A stretch of DNA of 64,000 nt from Clostridia bacterium (GCA_017470145.1 JAFUFB010000006.1:42120-106119); one strand, 5' to 3'; shown: positions 43,178 through 52,747, counted from the stretch's first letter. Notes: generated by a model not told the origin, from the sequence alone. Made by a program: numbers and translations.

Positions 43178-45781
43178 ATGAAGGATATTTTTCTGATTGT
43201 GGATGGAAACAGCCTGATTCATCGGGCTTTTCACGCCCTGCCCCTGATGGACGCGGACGGGGTTTATACCAACGCGATCTACGGCTTTTTGAACATGCTG
43301 CTAAAGGTGGTTCGGGAGGAAAACGTGCAGTATCTGGCGGTTTGCTTTGATGAGCATGGTCCCACCTTCCGCCATACGATTTATCCGGAATACAAGGCAG
43401 GCCGCAACGCCACGCCACCGGAGCTGATTCAGCAGCTGGAAACCATTCGTCCCCTGCTGGACGAAATGGGCATCGCCCGCTTCTCCCTGCAGGGCTGGGA
43501 GGCGGATGACCTGCTGGGAACCCTGAGCCTGCAGGGGGCGGCGGCGGGGGTAACCCCCTTGCTGCTGACCGGAGACCGGGATGCGCTGCAGCTGGTGGGC
43601 GGGGGCACGGAGCTGATGTTTACCCGCAAGGGCATCAGTGAGACCATCCGCTTTACGCCGGAGAAGGTGTACGAGGAATACGGCTTTACCCCCGGGCAAG
43701 TGACGGACTGGAAGGGCTTGGCGGGGGACAGCAGCGACCATATTCCCGGCGTGCCAGGAGTGGGGGACAAAACGGCGGTGAAACTGCTCCAGCAATATGG
43801 CACCCTGGAGGAAATCCTGGCCCATGCAGGCGAAGTAAAGGGAAAATTAGGGGAAAAGCTGACCACCTGGGCGGATCAGGCGAAATTCTGCAAGGAGCTG
43901 GCCACCATCCATCGGGACGCGCCGGTATCCTTCTCCCTGGAAGCCTGTAGCGTGCCGAAATGGCAGGACACCATCCCGGCGCTGCAGCGGCTGAAGCTGT
44001 TCTCCCTGGTGCGGCGGATCAATGAGGGAAATGGAAGCCCGGCAGCCAAGGTAGCGGCCGGCACGGAAAGCGTCTCGGAGAGCCCAGCGGAGAGAAAAGG
44101 CCCCCAGCTCCTGGATTTTCAGGAATGGGAGGAGCTGACGGATGCTGCCAGTTTATCGGCCTGGCTGGAAAAAAGAAAGGATCAGCCCTTTGCGATTTTC
44201 GCCGGGGAAAGCCAGTTGACACTGGCAGCGGAGCAGGGCGCCCGGGCCCGGGTCACCCTGGGGGGCGATTTACTGACCCCGGGATTGGATCCCCTGGAGG
44301 TCATGACATTGCTGGCCCCGGCCCTGGCTGGGGGAAAAGCCCTGGTGCATGACGGCAAGCGCATGCTGCACCGCCTGAGCCAGATAGGCCTGCCCCTGCC
44401 GGATGCCTTTGGGTGGGATACCATGCTGGGAGCTTATTTGCTGAACCCGCAGGAGAAGAGCTATCGGCTCCAGGCCCTTTGCCCAGACTGGGCGGAGGAC
44501 GCAGCGGCAGTGTGGTCCCTGGCGGCCTGGCAGCGGGAAAACATCCAGACGGAGGGCATGGAAAAGCTGATGCGGGAAGTGGAGATGCCCCTGAGCTATA
44601 CCCTGTTCCGGATGGAACGGGAGGGCTTCGCCGTGGACACGGATTATCTGCGGGAGCTGGGAAAGGAATATACGGGAGAGATTGCCCAGCGGCGCAAGGA
44701 GGTCATCGAGGCCTGCGGTCAAGGGGAATTCAACCTGAACAGCACCCAGCAGCTGGGGGAGGTGCTGTTTGAAAAGCTGAAGCTGCCCCATGGGAAGAAG
44801 ACATCCAAGGGGTACTCCACCTCAGCCGAGGTGCTGGAGGGACTCAGGTGGGAAGCGCCGGAGGTGATCGAGCCCCTGCTGCGCTATCGGAAATTGACGA
44901 AGCTGAACGGCACCTATGTGGAGGGCATGCTGCCCCTGGTGGACGCAGGGGGCCGGGTCCATTCCACCTTTGATCAGGTGGCCACGGCCACGGGACGTCT
45001 TTCCTCCTCGGAGCCGAATTTGCAAAACATACCTGTGCGGACAGAAGAAGGCCGGGAGCTGCGAAAGGTGTTTATCCCCCGGCCGGGCTGGACCCTGCTG
45101 GACGCGGACTACAGCCAGATCGAGCTGCGGCTGATGGCCCATTTTTCCGGGGATCCAGCCCTGATCGACGCCTTCCGGAAGGGGGAGGATATTCACGCCC
45201 GCACGGCCAGCGAAATCTTCGAGGTGCCCCCGGAATGGGTAACGCCGGAGCTGCGCAGCCGGGCCAAGGCGGTGAACTTCGGGCTGATTTATGGCATCAG
45301 TGGCTTTGGCCTCAGCCGGAACACCGGCGTCAGTCGCAAGGAAGCTGCGGCCTTTATTGAAAAATACTTCGAGAAATATCCGGGAGTGAAGAGGTTCATG
45401 GACGCCGCGGCCGCGGAAGGCGCGCAAAAGGGATACGCAGAAACACTGATGGGCCGGCGCAGGTATCTGCCGGAGCTGCAGAGCCCCAAGGCTCCCATCC
45501 GGGAATTCGGCAAACGAGCCGCCATGAACACCCCTATTCAGGGTACGGCAGCGGATATTATGAAGCTGGCCATGGTGCGGGTAGAGGAAGCCCTGCGGCG
45601 GGAGAAGCTGCAAAGCCAGCTGATTTTGCAGGTGCATGACGAGCTGCTGCTGGAGTGCCCGCCGGAGGAGGCGGACACGGCGGCGAAGCTGCTGCAGGAA
45701 GCCATGGAGCAGGTGATTCAACTGCAGGTGCCCCTGGTGGCAGAAGTCCATCGGGGAAGCAACTGGTACGAGGCGAAATAA
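43178..45781 (+). CDS. polA: DNA polymerase I, without proofreading motif
   Basis: Repair and Okazaki-fragment polymerase, 867 residues. N-terminal 5'-3' exonuclease/FEN domain (about 1-290; FLIVDGNSLIHRAF, GWEADDLLGTL, GDRDALQL, WKGLAGDSSDHIPGVPGVG). Middle domain (about 300-465) lacks the DxE of an active 3'-5' exonuclease (IFAGES in its place), as in many Firmicutes. Polymerase domain: motif A DADYSQIELRLMAHFSGD, motif B RSRAKAVNFGLIYGISGFG, motif C LQVHDELLLE. Two adjacent ATG codons; I take the second for better spacing to GGTGAG. Ends with a strong terminator. Confidence 0.96.
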   Translation: MKDIFLIVDGNSLIHRAFHALPLMDADGVYTNAIYGFLNMLLKVVREENVQYLAVCFDEHGPTFRHTIYPEYKAGRNATPPELIQQLETIRPLLDEMGIARFSLQGWEADDLLGTLSLQGAAAGVTPLLLTGDRDALQLVGGGTELMFTRKGISETIRFTPEKVYEEYGFTPGQVTDWKGLAGDSSDHIPGVPGVGDKTAVKLLQQYGTLEEILAHAGEVKGKLGEKLTTWADQAKFCKELATIHRDAPVSFSLEACSVPKWQDTIPALQRLKLFSLVRRINEGNGSPAAKVAAGTESVSESPAERKGPQLLDFQEWEELTDAASLSAWLEKRKDQPFAIFAGESQLTLAAEQGARARVTLGGDLLTPGLDPLEVMTLLAPALAGGKALVHDGKRMLHRLSQIGLPLPDAFGWDTMLGAYLLNPQEKSYRLQALCPDWAEDAAAVWSLAAWQRENIQTEGMEKLMREVEMPLSYTLFRMEREGFAVDTDYLRELGKEYTGEIAQRRKEVIEACGQGEFNLNSTQQLGEVLFEKLKLPHGKKTSKGYSTSAEVLEGLRWEAPEVIEPLLRYRKLTKLNGTYVEGMLPLVDAGGRVHSTFDQVATATGRLSSSEPNLQNIPVRTEEGRELRKVFIPRPGWTLLDADYSQIELRLMAHFSGDPALIDAFRKGEDIHARTASEIFEVPPEWVTPELRSRAKAVNFGLIYGISGFGLSRNTGVSRKEAAAFIEKYFEKYPGVKRFMDAAAAEGAQKGYAETLMGRRRYLPELQSPKAPIREFGKRAAMNTPIQGTAADIMKLAMVRVEEALRREKLQSQLILQVHDELLLECPPEEADTAAKLLQEAMEQVIQLQVPLVAEVHRGSNWYEAK

Positions 45782-45787
45782 AGGGCA

Positions 45788-45830
45788 AAAAGAAACAGCA
45801 ATGGCATAAAGCTTCATTGCTGTTTCTTTT
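45788..45830. terminator. Bidirectional terminator between polA and the ECF operon
   Basis: AAAAGAAACAGCAATG ... CATTGCTGTTTCTTTT, a 16-bp perfect stem with flanking A and T runs. Shares the ACAGCAATG core with the terminator at 42645. Confidence 0.92.
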
Positions 45831-45864
45831 ATATTCGTCTCAACGCACGCGGATTAACTCAATT

Positions 45865-47235
45865 TTACCGTATAATCCTCCCCGCCTTCATGATGATTCT
45901 TCGATCGCTGAGGGCCTCCTTGCATCTTTTGTCGTGGGTCACCGTCACAATGGCGAACCCGCTCTCCTTCTGCAGCGTCCGCAGGGAATCCACCATCTGC
46001 CGCAGATGATCAAAATCCTGGCCCACGGTGGGCTCATCCAGGAACAATACCTTCGGGTCGGAAGCGCAAATCGCCGCGATTCCGGCCCTTCTTTTCTGCC
46101 CTTCGCTGAGGCTCTGGGGGTGCCGATCCTCCAAGCCCTCCAGCCCGAAGAGCCCCATCATTCGCTCCGCCCGCTCCGGGCTTTTCGCGTTGCGGCCGAT
46201 CTCCTGCCGCAAGGTGGGCATGAACAGCTGGCTGGAGGGATCCTGGAAAACGAACCCCGCCGCCTGGAACCATTCCGGCATGGGATGCACCCGTTGGGAA
46301 CGAATCAAATGCTGCTCATAGCCCCCGGCGGAAGGATACAGCAACCGGGCCAGCACCTTCATCAGGGTGGTTTTGCCGCAGCCGTTAGGACCCAGCAGGG
46401 TCAGCCGCTCCCCTTCCATCACGTCCATGGATACATTTCGCAGCACATCCACCCCCCGCAGGGTGTAATCCACGTCCTTCAAGGAGATCAGCCGGTTCTT
46501 TCCCGTCAGGTTTTCCCCGTCGTAGGGCAAAATCTGGTCCACCTCCGCCATCAGGCCCTGGGGGTCCGCCTCCCGCCGCAGCCGCCCCTCTCGCAGGGTA
46601 TACACCGCGTCGGCATAGGGCAGCACCATATCCAGCCGATGCTCGATCAGCAGCACCGCCATGCCCTCCGCCGTCATCTGCTTCAGGGCCCGCAGCAACC
46701 GCACCGTGCCCTCCCGGTCCAGGTTCGCCAGGGGCTCGTCCAGCAGCAGGGTTCGCTGCCCCATGGCGAAGGCACAGGCCATCATCAGCCGCTGCTTCTG
46801 GCCGCCGGAGAGCTTCCGGGTGGGCTGATCCGGCTTCAGCCGGGCCAGCCGCAGGGCCTCCTGAATTCGCCCCTCCATTTCGGAGGAGGGGACGCCCAGA
46901 TTTTCACAGCCAAAGGCGATTTCGTCCTCCACCCGGTCGTGGACGATCTGGTCGTCCGCGTTTTGCAGCACGCTGCCCACCTTCCGAGCCCGCCGAGCCA
47001 TGCTCCAGGAGGAAACCTCCTCCCCGTCCAGCAGAATCTGGCCGGAAAGCTTTCCCGGCTGAATTTGGGGAATGACCCCGTTGATCACCGACAGCAGGGT
47101 GGATTTTCCCGTGCCGGAAACCCCCTGCAGCACGGCGAACTGGCCATAGGGCAGGCAGAAATCCAGGTCCTTCAGCACCGGCGCCCCTTCCCCGTAGGCG
47201 AAGGTCACCTGTCGCAATTCCAGGGCGTTTTTCAT
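45865..47235 (-). CDS. ecfA: Energy-coupling factor ATPase, two ATP-binding domains fused
   Basis: 456 residues holding two complete ABC domains, corresponding to EcfA1 and EcfA2 in one chain. Domain 1: Walker A GVSGTGKST, signature LSGGQKQRLMMACAF, Walker B LLLDEPLANLD. Domain 2 (from about 225): Walker A GPNGCGKTT, signature LSEGQKRRAGIAAI, Walker B VLFLDEPTVGQD. It powers the EcfT/S-component pair encoded three and four genes upstream. Overlaps the preceding gene by ATGA; last gene of a six-gene operon. Confidence 0.92.
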   Translation of the reverse strand: MKNALELRQVTFAYGEGAPVLKDLDFCLPYGQFAVLQGVSGTGKSTLLSVINGVIPQIQPGKLSGQILLDGEEVSSWSMARRARKVGSVLQNADDQIVHDRVEDEIAFGCENLGVPSSEMEGRIQEALRLARLKPDQPTRKLSGGQKQRLMMACAFAMGQRTLLLDEPLANLDREGTVRLLRALKQMTAEGMAVLLIEHRLDMVLPYADAVYTLREGRLRREADPQGLMAEVDQILPYDGENLTGKNRLISLKDVDYTLRGVDVLRNVSMDVMEGERLTLLGPNGCGKTTLMKVLARLLYPSAGGYEQHLIRSQRVHPMPEWFQAAGFVFQDPSSQLFMPTLRQEIGRNAKSPERAERMMGLFGLEGLEDRHPQSLSEGQKRRAGIAAICASDPKVLFLDEPTVGQDFDHLRQMVDSLRTLQKESGFAIVTVTHDKRCKEALSDRRIIMKAGRIIR

Positions 47236-48884
47236 CCTTCCTGTACCATAAAGCTGCGATCCGCCACCGCCTTCACCGCCGGGCGATGGCTGACCAGCAC
47301 GATGCTTTTTTCCTTTCTGACCTCGTCCAGGCTTTTCAGGATTCGGCCCTCGTTCAGGGTGTCCAGGTTGCTGGTGGGCTCGTCCAGCAGGATCAGGGGG
47401 GCCTGGGACAGGAAAGCCCGCGCCAGGGCGATGCGCTGCCGCTCCCCGCTGGAAAGCATCTCCCCCATCTCCCCGATGCCCGTGTCGTAGCCCCGGGGCA
47501 GGGTCTGAATGAAATCGTGAATGCTGGCCATTTTCGCCGCCGCCTCCACCTCCGCCCGGGTGGCGTCCATCCGGCCGATGCGAATATTGTTCTCGATGGA
47601 GTCGTTGAACAGCTGGGTCTCCTGGGTCACGTAGGCCTGATTCCGCCGGAGGGAGGCGGTTTTGATCTCTCGCAGATCCCGCCCGCTGAGGGTTACCCGC
47701 CCCGCCTGAGGGTCGTAGAAGCGCATCAGCAGCTTCAGGGCCGTGGATTTTCCCGTGCCGCTGCGGCCCGTAATCCCGATAATCCCCCGCTCCGGAATCT
47801 CCAGGCTGAAATCCCCCAGCACCTTCGTGCCCTCCGGGTAGGCGAAATCCACCCCCTGCATCTCCATCTGCCGGAAGGAGACCTCAGCCCCCACCAGGAT
47901 ATCCGCCGTTTCCGGCTGCTCCTCCAGCAGGCTCAGCACCCGTTCCCCCGCCGCCAGGGTATTGGTCAGGCTCCCCGCCAGGGCGGACAAGGCCGCCACC
48001 GGGCCGAAGGAAGACATGAGCCCCACCTGGGCCAGCAGCGCCTCCCGTAAGCCGATCTCCCCCCGCTGATACAGGTACACGCACAGCAGCAGCATGCCCA
48101 GATCGAACAGCAGGATCACCATCTCCGTCATCCCGCCATAAAACCCGTTTTTCCGGGCCAATTTCCCCTGAGCCTCCCCGATTTCACGGGACCGGGCATC
48201 CAGGGCCTCCAGCCGGTCTTTCCCCTGGCCGTAACGTAAAATTTCCCGGACCCCCCGCAGGGAATCCATCAGAAAGGCGGAGAGATTTCCCGCCCCTTCT
48301 CGCACCTGGACCCCCTCCTCCTTCATGCGCCCGCCGGCAGAGATAGGCAGCAGGGCCCCCACGGACACATAGGCCCCCAGGGCCAGGGGCGCCATCCAGG
48401 GGTGCAGCCAACCGAAGAAGCCCAGCATGCATAGGCTCACCACCACCGCGATGGCGATGGGGGAGATGGTATGGGCGTAAAACACCTCCAGCAGCTCGAT
48501 ATCGCTGGTGACGGTGGAAATCAGCTCCCCCTTGTTCCGGCTGTCCATCTTCGCCGGGGCCAGCCGCCGCAGGGCGCCAAATACATGGTCCCGAATGATT
48601 TTCAGCAGGGTGAAGGCGATGTAATGGTTCCGGTTCTGCTCCCCGTAATGCAAAGCCCCCCGCATCAGCCCCGCCGCCGCGATCCAGGGGAAGAGCCGCC
48701 AGGCCGCCTCCCCTTCTCCCGCCCAGACCAGATACAGAGCCCAGGCGCCCCCTACAGGGATGGCGATGGCGCATAGATGGCCCAGCACTCCCATCAGGAT
48801 GGCCAGCAGCATATGGGGAGAAAGGGGCCGCAGCAGGCCGATGAGCCCCGCCATGACGCGAATTCCGCTTCGTCTGGTCTTCAT
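47232..48884 (-). CDS. ABC half-transporter with fused ATPase (CydC/IrtB-like)
   Basis: 550 residues: six-helix type IV ABC membrane domain (about 1-310), ATPase domain (about 330-550) with Walker A GRSGTGKST, signature LSSGERQRIALARAF (LSSGE rather than LSGGQ) and Walker B LILLDEPTSNLD. Forms a heterodimer with the next half-transporter by all appearances: both overlap by ATGA. Families close to it include CydC and the siderophore importers IrtAB/YbtPQ. Direction of transport cannot be told from sequence alone; the ECF genes around it favour uptake. Confidence 0.85.
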   Translation of the reverse strand: MKTRRSGIRVMAGLIGLLRPLSPHMLLAILMGVLGHLCAIAIPVGGAWALYLVWAGEGEAAWRLFPWIAAAGLMRGALHYGEQNRNHYIAFTLLKIIRDHVFGALRRLAPAKMDSRNKGELISTVTSDIELLEVFYAHTISPIAIAVVVSLCMLGFFGWLHPWMAPLALGAYVSVGALLPISAGGRMKEEGVQVREGAGNLSAFLMDSLRGVREILRYGQGKDRLEALDARSREIGEAQGKLARKNGFYGGMTEMVILLFDLGMLLLCVYLYQRGEIGLREALLAQVGLMSSFGPVAALSALAGSLTNTLAAGERVLSLLEEQPETADILVGAEVSFRQMEMQGVDFAYPEGTKVLGDFSLEIPERGIIGITGRSGTGKSTALKLLMRFYDPQAGRVTLSGRDLREIKTASLRRNQAYVTQETQLFNDSIENNIRIGRMDATRAEVEAAAKMASIHDFIQTLPRGYDTGIGEMGEMLSSGERQRIALARAFLSQAPLILLDEPTSNLDTLNEGRILKSLDEVRKEKSIVLVSHRPAVKAVADRSFMVQEG

Positions 48885-50620
48885 GCCCGGGCTCCTCCCT
48901 TCGCGTATTTTTCCATCTCCGCCTGGCCGGTGTACAGCGCCTGATACTCCGGGCAGGTCTTGAGCAGGGTTTCGTGATCCCCCAGGCCCGCGACTCTTCC
49001 CCGGTCCAGGACCAGGATTCGGTCCGCCCCCACCGCGTTTTCCAGCCGGTGGGTGATCATGAGGACGGTCTTCTTCCCCCGGAAGCCATAGATGGCCTCC
49101 AGGATGGCCGCCTCGCTTTCCGCGTCGATATTGCTGGTGGCCTCGTCGAAAATGTACATAGGGGTATCCCGCAGCAGAGCCCGCGCCACGGCCAGCCGCT
49201 GCCGCTGGCCGCCGGAGAGGTTGGAGGCGTCATTTTCGATGGGCGTATCCAGCCCTGACCCCGCCGCCAGCCAGTCCCACAGCCGGGCCCGCCGGCAGGC
49301 CTCCTCCATCTCCTCCTCCGTGGCCTCCGCCTTCCCCATGCGCAGGTTTTCCCGCACGGTGCCGCTGAAGATATAATCCCCGGCAGAAACCAGGGTCAGG
49401 GTCCGGAAGAGGCTTTCGTCGCTGAGATCGTACAGCTCCTTGCCCCCCAGGGTCAGGGAGCCGAAATACCCCTTCAGCCCGCCGGACAGCAGCCCCGCCA
49501 GGGTGCTCTTGCCGCAGCCGCTTTCCCCCACGATGGCGGTAATGCCCTGGGCGGGCAGGTCAAAGGAGACGCCCGACAGGGCGTCCGTCTCTCCATCGTA
49601 GGTAAAGGTCAGATCCCGGGCGGCCATTTCCAGGGGGAAGCCCGGAGCCTCCGCTCCCTGCTCCTCCTCGTCCAGCCGCAGCATAGCGAACATCTTGTCG
49701 CTAGCGGCCATGCCGTTCATGGCCACGTGGAAATAGCTGCCCAGGGTTCGCATGGGCAGGAAGAAATCCGCGGACAGCATCAGGATCACGAAGGCCTGCC
49801 ACAGGGCGATTTTCCCCGCTAAGGCCTCGGAAACCGCCAGGATGATGCCCAGGGCGGCGCCACCATAGGCCACGGTATCCATGATGATGATGGAATTCAG
49901 CTGCATGGTCAGCACCTTCATGGTGATATCCCGGAACTCCTCCGCCTTCTCGTTCATCTCCCGATGCTTTTGCTCATCCGCGCCGTAAATTTTCAGGGCC
50001 GTCAGCCCCTGCATGTTCTCCAGAAAGGTATCCCCCAGCCGGGTGTACCGCCCCCAGTATTTCCGCAGCAGGTTTTTCGCCAGCTTTTGCACCAGCACGA
50101 TGGCCAGAGGGATCAGAGGCACGCAGATGAACAGGGCGATAGCCGCCCGCAGGCTCAGGGGCGCCACGGCCCCGAAGAGGATCAGCGGGGCCAGCAGGGC
50201 ATAGAAAAACTGGGGCAGATACCGGCCGAAATAGGTTTCCAGCTGGTCAATGCCCTCCACGCACACCTGCACCGCCTCGCCGGTGGACACCTTTTCCGTG
50301 TATCCGGGACCCAGGCAGATCAGCTTTTCGTACAGCCGCCGGCGCAGGGCCCGTTTCGCGTCCGCCGAGGCGAAGTGGGAGGTTCGGGCAGCCCCGTAGG
50401 TGGCCCCCCAGCGAAGGGCCCCCAAGGCCAGAATAGCCAGGGCCCGGGGCCAGATTTCCTCCAGGGAAAGGGGCGCGCCCTCGGAGATGCGGCGCAAAAA
50501 CCAGGCCACGGTGAACACCATCGCCATGTTCCCTACCAGGCGGACCAGCTGAATGATCACCGTCGCCACAATATACTTTACGGAGCCCGGCGCCGCCGCC
50601 AGCAGTTCTCGTTTGATCAT
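48881..50620 (-). CDS. ABC half-transporter with fused ATPase (CydD/IrtA-like)
   Basis: 579 residues: membrane domain (about 1-320) with six hydrophobic segments and CVEGIDQLETYFGRYLPQF typical of this subgroup, and ATPase domain with Walker [10 protein letters not shown], signature LSGGQRQRLAVARAL, Walker B MYIFDEATSNID. Partner of the downstream half-transporter. ATGA overlaps on both sides tie it to EcfT and its partner. Confidence 0.85.
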   Translation of the reverse strand: MIKRELLAAAPGSVKYIVATVIIQLVRLVGNMAMVFTVAWFLRRISEGAPLSLEEIWPRALAILALGALRWGATYGAARTSHFASADAKRALRRRLYEKLICLGPGYTEKVSTGEAVQVCVEGIDQLETYFGRYLPQFFYALLAPLILFGAVAPLSLRAAIALFICVPLIPLAIVLVQKLAKNLLRKYWGRYTRLGDTFLENMQGLTALKIYGADEQKHREMNEKAEEFRDITMKVLTMQLNSIIIMDTVAYGGAALGIILAVSEALAGKIALWQAFVILMLSADFFLPMRTLGSYFHVAMNGMAASDKMFAMLRLDEEEQGAEAPGFPLEMAARDLTFTYDGETDALSGVSFDLPAQGITAIVGESGCGKSTLAGLLSGGLKGYFGSLTLGGKELYDLSDESLFRTLTLVSAGDYIFSGTVRENLRMGKAEATEEEMEEACRRARLWDWLAAGSGLDTPIENDASNLSGGQRQRLAVARALLRDTPMYIFDEATSNIDAESEAAILEAIYGFRGKKTVLMITHRLENAVGADRILVLDRGRVAGLGDHETLLKTCPEYQALYTGQAEMEKYAKGGARA

Positions 50621-51330
50621 CTGCCCATGCCTCCCCGCACCGCCAGCATCGCCGCCACCGCCAGGATGGTCAGCGCCACAAAGATTCCGTCCCGCCGGGT
50701 GAAGCCGACGGGATGATACACCGTAGCCTCCCGCTCCGCCGGGTCGAAGCCCCGGGTTTCCACGGAGAGGGACAGGGTGTCGGACAAATTCACCGTCCGC
50801 ATCACCAGGGGGATCAGGAAGGCTCGATACAGGTTAGAGGGCCGGTACCATCGGAAGGAGTTCAGCCGGGTGTCAATGCCCCTGGTTCTCATGGCCGCCC
50901 GAATCTGGCTCACCTCCCCCCAGATGGTGGGCAGGAAGCGCACGGTGATCAGCATGCCCAGGGTCACGCCCCGGGGCAGCTTCATCTGGTTCAGGCAGCG
51001 AATCAGCAGCGCCGGGGGCACCGCCAGCATGGGCACAATGCAAACCCCGATAACCAGGCATCTTGCCGGGGAAATCCAGAAGCGATCTAGATTTCCGTTC
51101 ATCAGGGCGGTAATGCCCCCGGTAATGATGCCGAAGGCCCCCATGCCGATGGTCATATACAGCAGAGCGGTATACAGTCCGTAGGTCAGATACACCGCCC
51201 CCAGGAAGGTCAGATAGGCGAAGACCCAGGGACTTCCGGCACAGACCATGCCCACTGCCAAGCTCAGCAAACTGCAAAAGAAGGCGGCCAGTGGATGCAC
51301 CGGCCGCCGGGCGTGAAATTGCTCAAACAT
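50617..51330 (-). CDS. ecfT: Energy-coupling factor transmembrane protein EcfT
   Basis: 237-residue membrane protein with about five hydrophobic segments, the scaffold that couples the S-component to the ATPases. The coupling helix region shows RFLPTIWGEVSQIRAAMRTRG and a second LVMRTVNLSDTLSLSVETRGF, matching the two Arg-rich EcfT motifs (xRG). Six bases after the S-component gene. Confidence 0.9.
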   Translation of the reverse strand: MFEQFHARRPVHPLAAFFCSLLSLAVGMVCAGSPWVFAYLTFLGAVYLTYGLYTALLYMTIGMGAFGIITGGITALMNGNLDRFWISPARCLVIGVCIVPMLAVPPALLIRCLNQMKLPRGVTLGMLITVRFLPTIWGEVSQIRAAMRTRGIDTRLNSFRWYRPSNLYRAFLIPLVMRTVNLSDTLSLSVETRGFDPAEREATVYHPVGFTRRDGIFVALTILAVAAMLAVRGGMGR

Positions 51331-51336
51331 GAAGGC

Positions 51337-51891
51337 TTACTCTCCATAGGGCCGCAGCTTTCCGGCCTTCTGCATTTCCCCTGCCACCTTCAGCCCCAGC
51401 AGGGTGCCGGCTACGCTCAACACCACCACCCCCAGGCAGATCAGCGCCGTTTGCCAGGCCTGGCCATGGATGAAATGGTCATAGCTGGAGCCGTTCAGCC
51501 AGATGGAGAAGGGCAGGCTCAGGGGCACGGTCAGAATCATGAACAGGGACGCCCCCGTCACCACCGCCGCGCTTTTCTCATAGCTCCGGAAAATCCCCAG
51601 AGCGATGATCTCCGCCAGCAGGGCTCCCAGGAAGTTATTGAAAAACATGACCGGGGCCATGAACAACAGTGGGAACCCCGTCAGCAGGCCGAAGAGCGTC
51701 AGGCTGCCGGGCTTGCCCACCTTCCGCAGGCCAATAACCGCGAAGAGGGAATAGAACAGGCAAGTCACCAGGGTCTGAATGCCGAAAAGCTCGCTGCGCA
51801 TGACGGGCATCGCCAGGGCGCCGAACAGGGTCGTCACCGCCGCCAGCACCGCCAGGAAGATGATGTCTTTTGCCTTAAATTTACGAAACAT
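51337..51891 (-). CDS. MptD/Trep_Strep family ECF transporter S-component
   Basis: 184-residue membrane protein with five to six hydrophobic segments. The start FRKFKAKDIIFLAVLAAVTTLFG and FLGALLAEIIALG fit the Trep_Strep (PF09605) substrate-capture components. It should bind the cargo for the EcfT/EcfA module. Cargo of this family is not settled. AAAGGAG precedes the ATG; 15 bases after the RpiB-like gene. Confidence 0.85.
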   Translation of the reverse strand: MFRKFKAKDIIFLAVLAAVTTLFGALAMPVMRSELFGIQTLVTCLFYSLFAVIGLRKVGKPGSLTLFGLLTGFPLLFMAPVMFFNNFLGALLAEIIALGIFRSYEKSAAVVTGASLFMILTVPLSLPFSIWLNGSSYDHFIHGQAWQTALICLGVVVLSVAGTLLGLKVAGEMQKAGKLRPYGE

Positions 51892-51906
51892 GGATGGGCT
51901 CCTTTA

Positions 51907-52539
51907 TTACAGCTGCTTCAGGAAATCGGCGATGGCCGGATCCTGGCACTTATCATAGAACAGATCGGCAAAATTCTTTCCGGCGATGGTGGCCTTCACG
52001 AATTCCGGATCCAGATCCTTCAGTATATCGATCAGGGGCCGATAGGTCATGGCCTTCACTCCGTCCAGAATCTTCTTGTTCCGCTGCTCCGGCACCACCC
52101 GCTCCTTAGGATAGCCGTTGCCATGACCGAAACCGAACAGCTGCTGGAAGATCATCTCCAGCTTCAGCTCCGCACCCCATCCGAAGTCCTTGGCGAAGGG
52201 AAGGGCCACGCAGTTGCCGTCGTTGATCTGGGCGAACATATATCCGTCGGAAGGATCCACCAGATGGCCGCAAATGACACCGGGGAAGCTGTTGCAGGCC
52301 AGCATGGCGCCTTCGCCAGTGCCACAGCCCGTTACCACATAGTCCGCCGCCCCGGTGGTCAGCAGCAGGGAGGCCAGCAGGCCACACTGCACATAGGTCA
52401 GCTGGGCCTCGTCCTCTGCGGTATACATGCCGTAGTTGTCCACCGTGTGGCCCATGGGCTCCACCACCTTCCGCAGGGTGGTTTCGATCAGGCTATTCTT
52501 GGCCGCCTGGCTGTTTTCATTGATCAGAGCAATACGCAT
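51907..52539 (-). CDS. RpiB/LacA/LacB family sugar-phosphate isomerase with long C-terminus
   Basis: 210 residues; the first 150 match ribose-5-phosphate isomerase B / galactose-6-phosphate isomerase: MRIALINENS start, HTVDNYGMYTAEDEAQLTY, and active-site TGCGTGEGAMLACNSFPGVICG-like loop with the catalytic Cys. The last 55-60 residues extend beyond the usual length. Start after AAAGGAAAG. First gene of the ECF/ABC operon, an odd partner that hints at a sugar-containing cargo. Substrate unknown. Confidence 0.85.
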   Translation of the reverse strand: MRIALINENSQAAKNSLIETTLRKVVEPMGHTVDNYGMYTAEDEAQLTYVQCGLLASLLLTTGAADYVVTGCGTGEGAMLACNSFPGVICGHLVDPSDGYMFAQINDGNCVALPFAKDFGWGAELKLEMIFQQLFGFGHGNGYPKERVVPEQRNKKILDGVKAMTYRPLIDILKDLDPEFVKATIAGKNFADLFYDKCQDPAIADFLKQL

Positions 52540-52657
52540 TTTCTTTTTCTTTCCTTTCTTTCTATTCTTCTGAGAACGCTTCAGATGTCTTTTCCCCGAA
52601 GGAGAGAAAACAGGGACTTTCACTCTTTCCCCCACGAGGAATGCTTTCCAATCCAAG

Positions 52658-52686
52658 ATTATACTGGTATTTCCAAATAAAATCAA
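52658..52686 (-). promoter_or_regulatory. Promoter of the RpiB-ECF-ABC operon
   Basis: TTGATT (52681-52686), 17-base spacer, perfect TATAAT (52658-52663) on the minus strand. Confidence 0.7.
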
Positions 52687-52696
52687 CGAGCTTTTC

Positions 52697-52720
52697 AAAA
52701 CCCTTGATTCATGGTATACT
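52697..52720 (+). promoter_or_regulatory. Possible promoter of rimO
   Basis: -10 TATACT (52715-52720) close upstream of the rimO ribosome site AAAGGAGG; the -35 (TTCAAA area near 52692-52697) is weak. Confidence 0.4.
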
Positions 52721-52747
52721 CTCCCTGTTTGCAAAGGAGGTTTTTAC

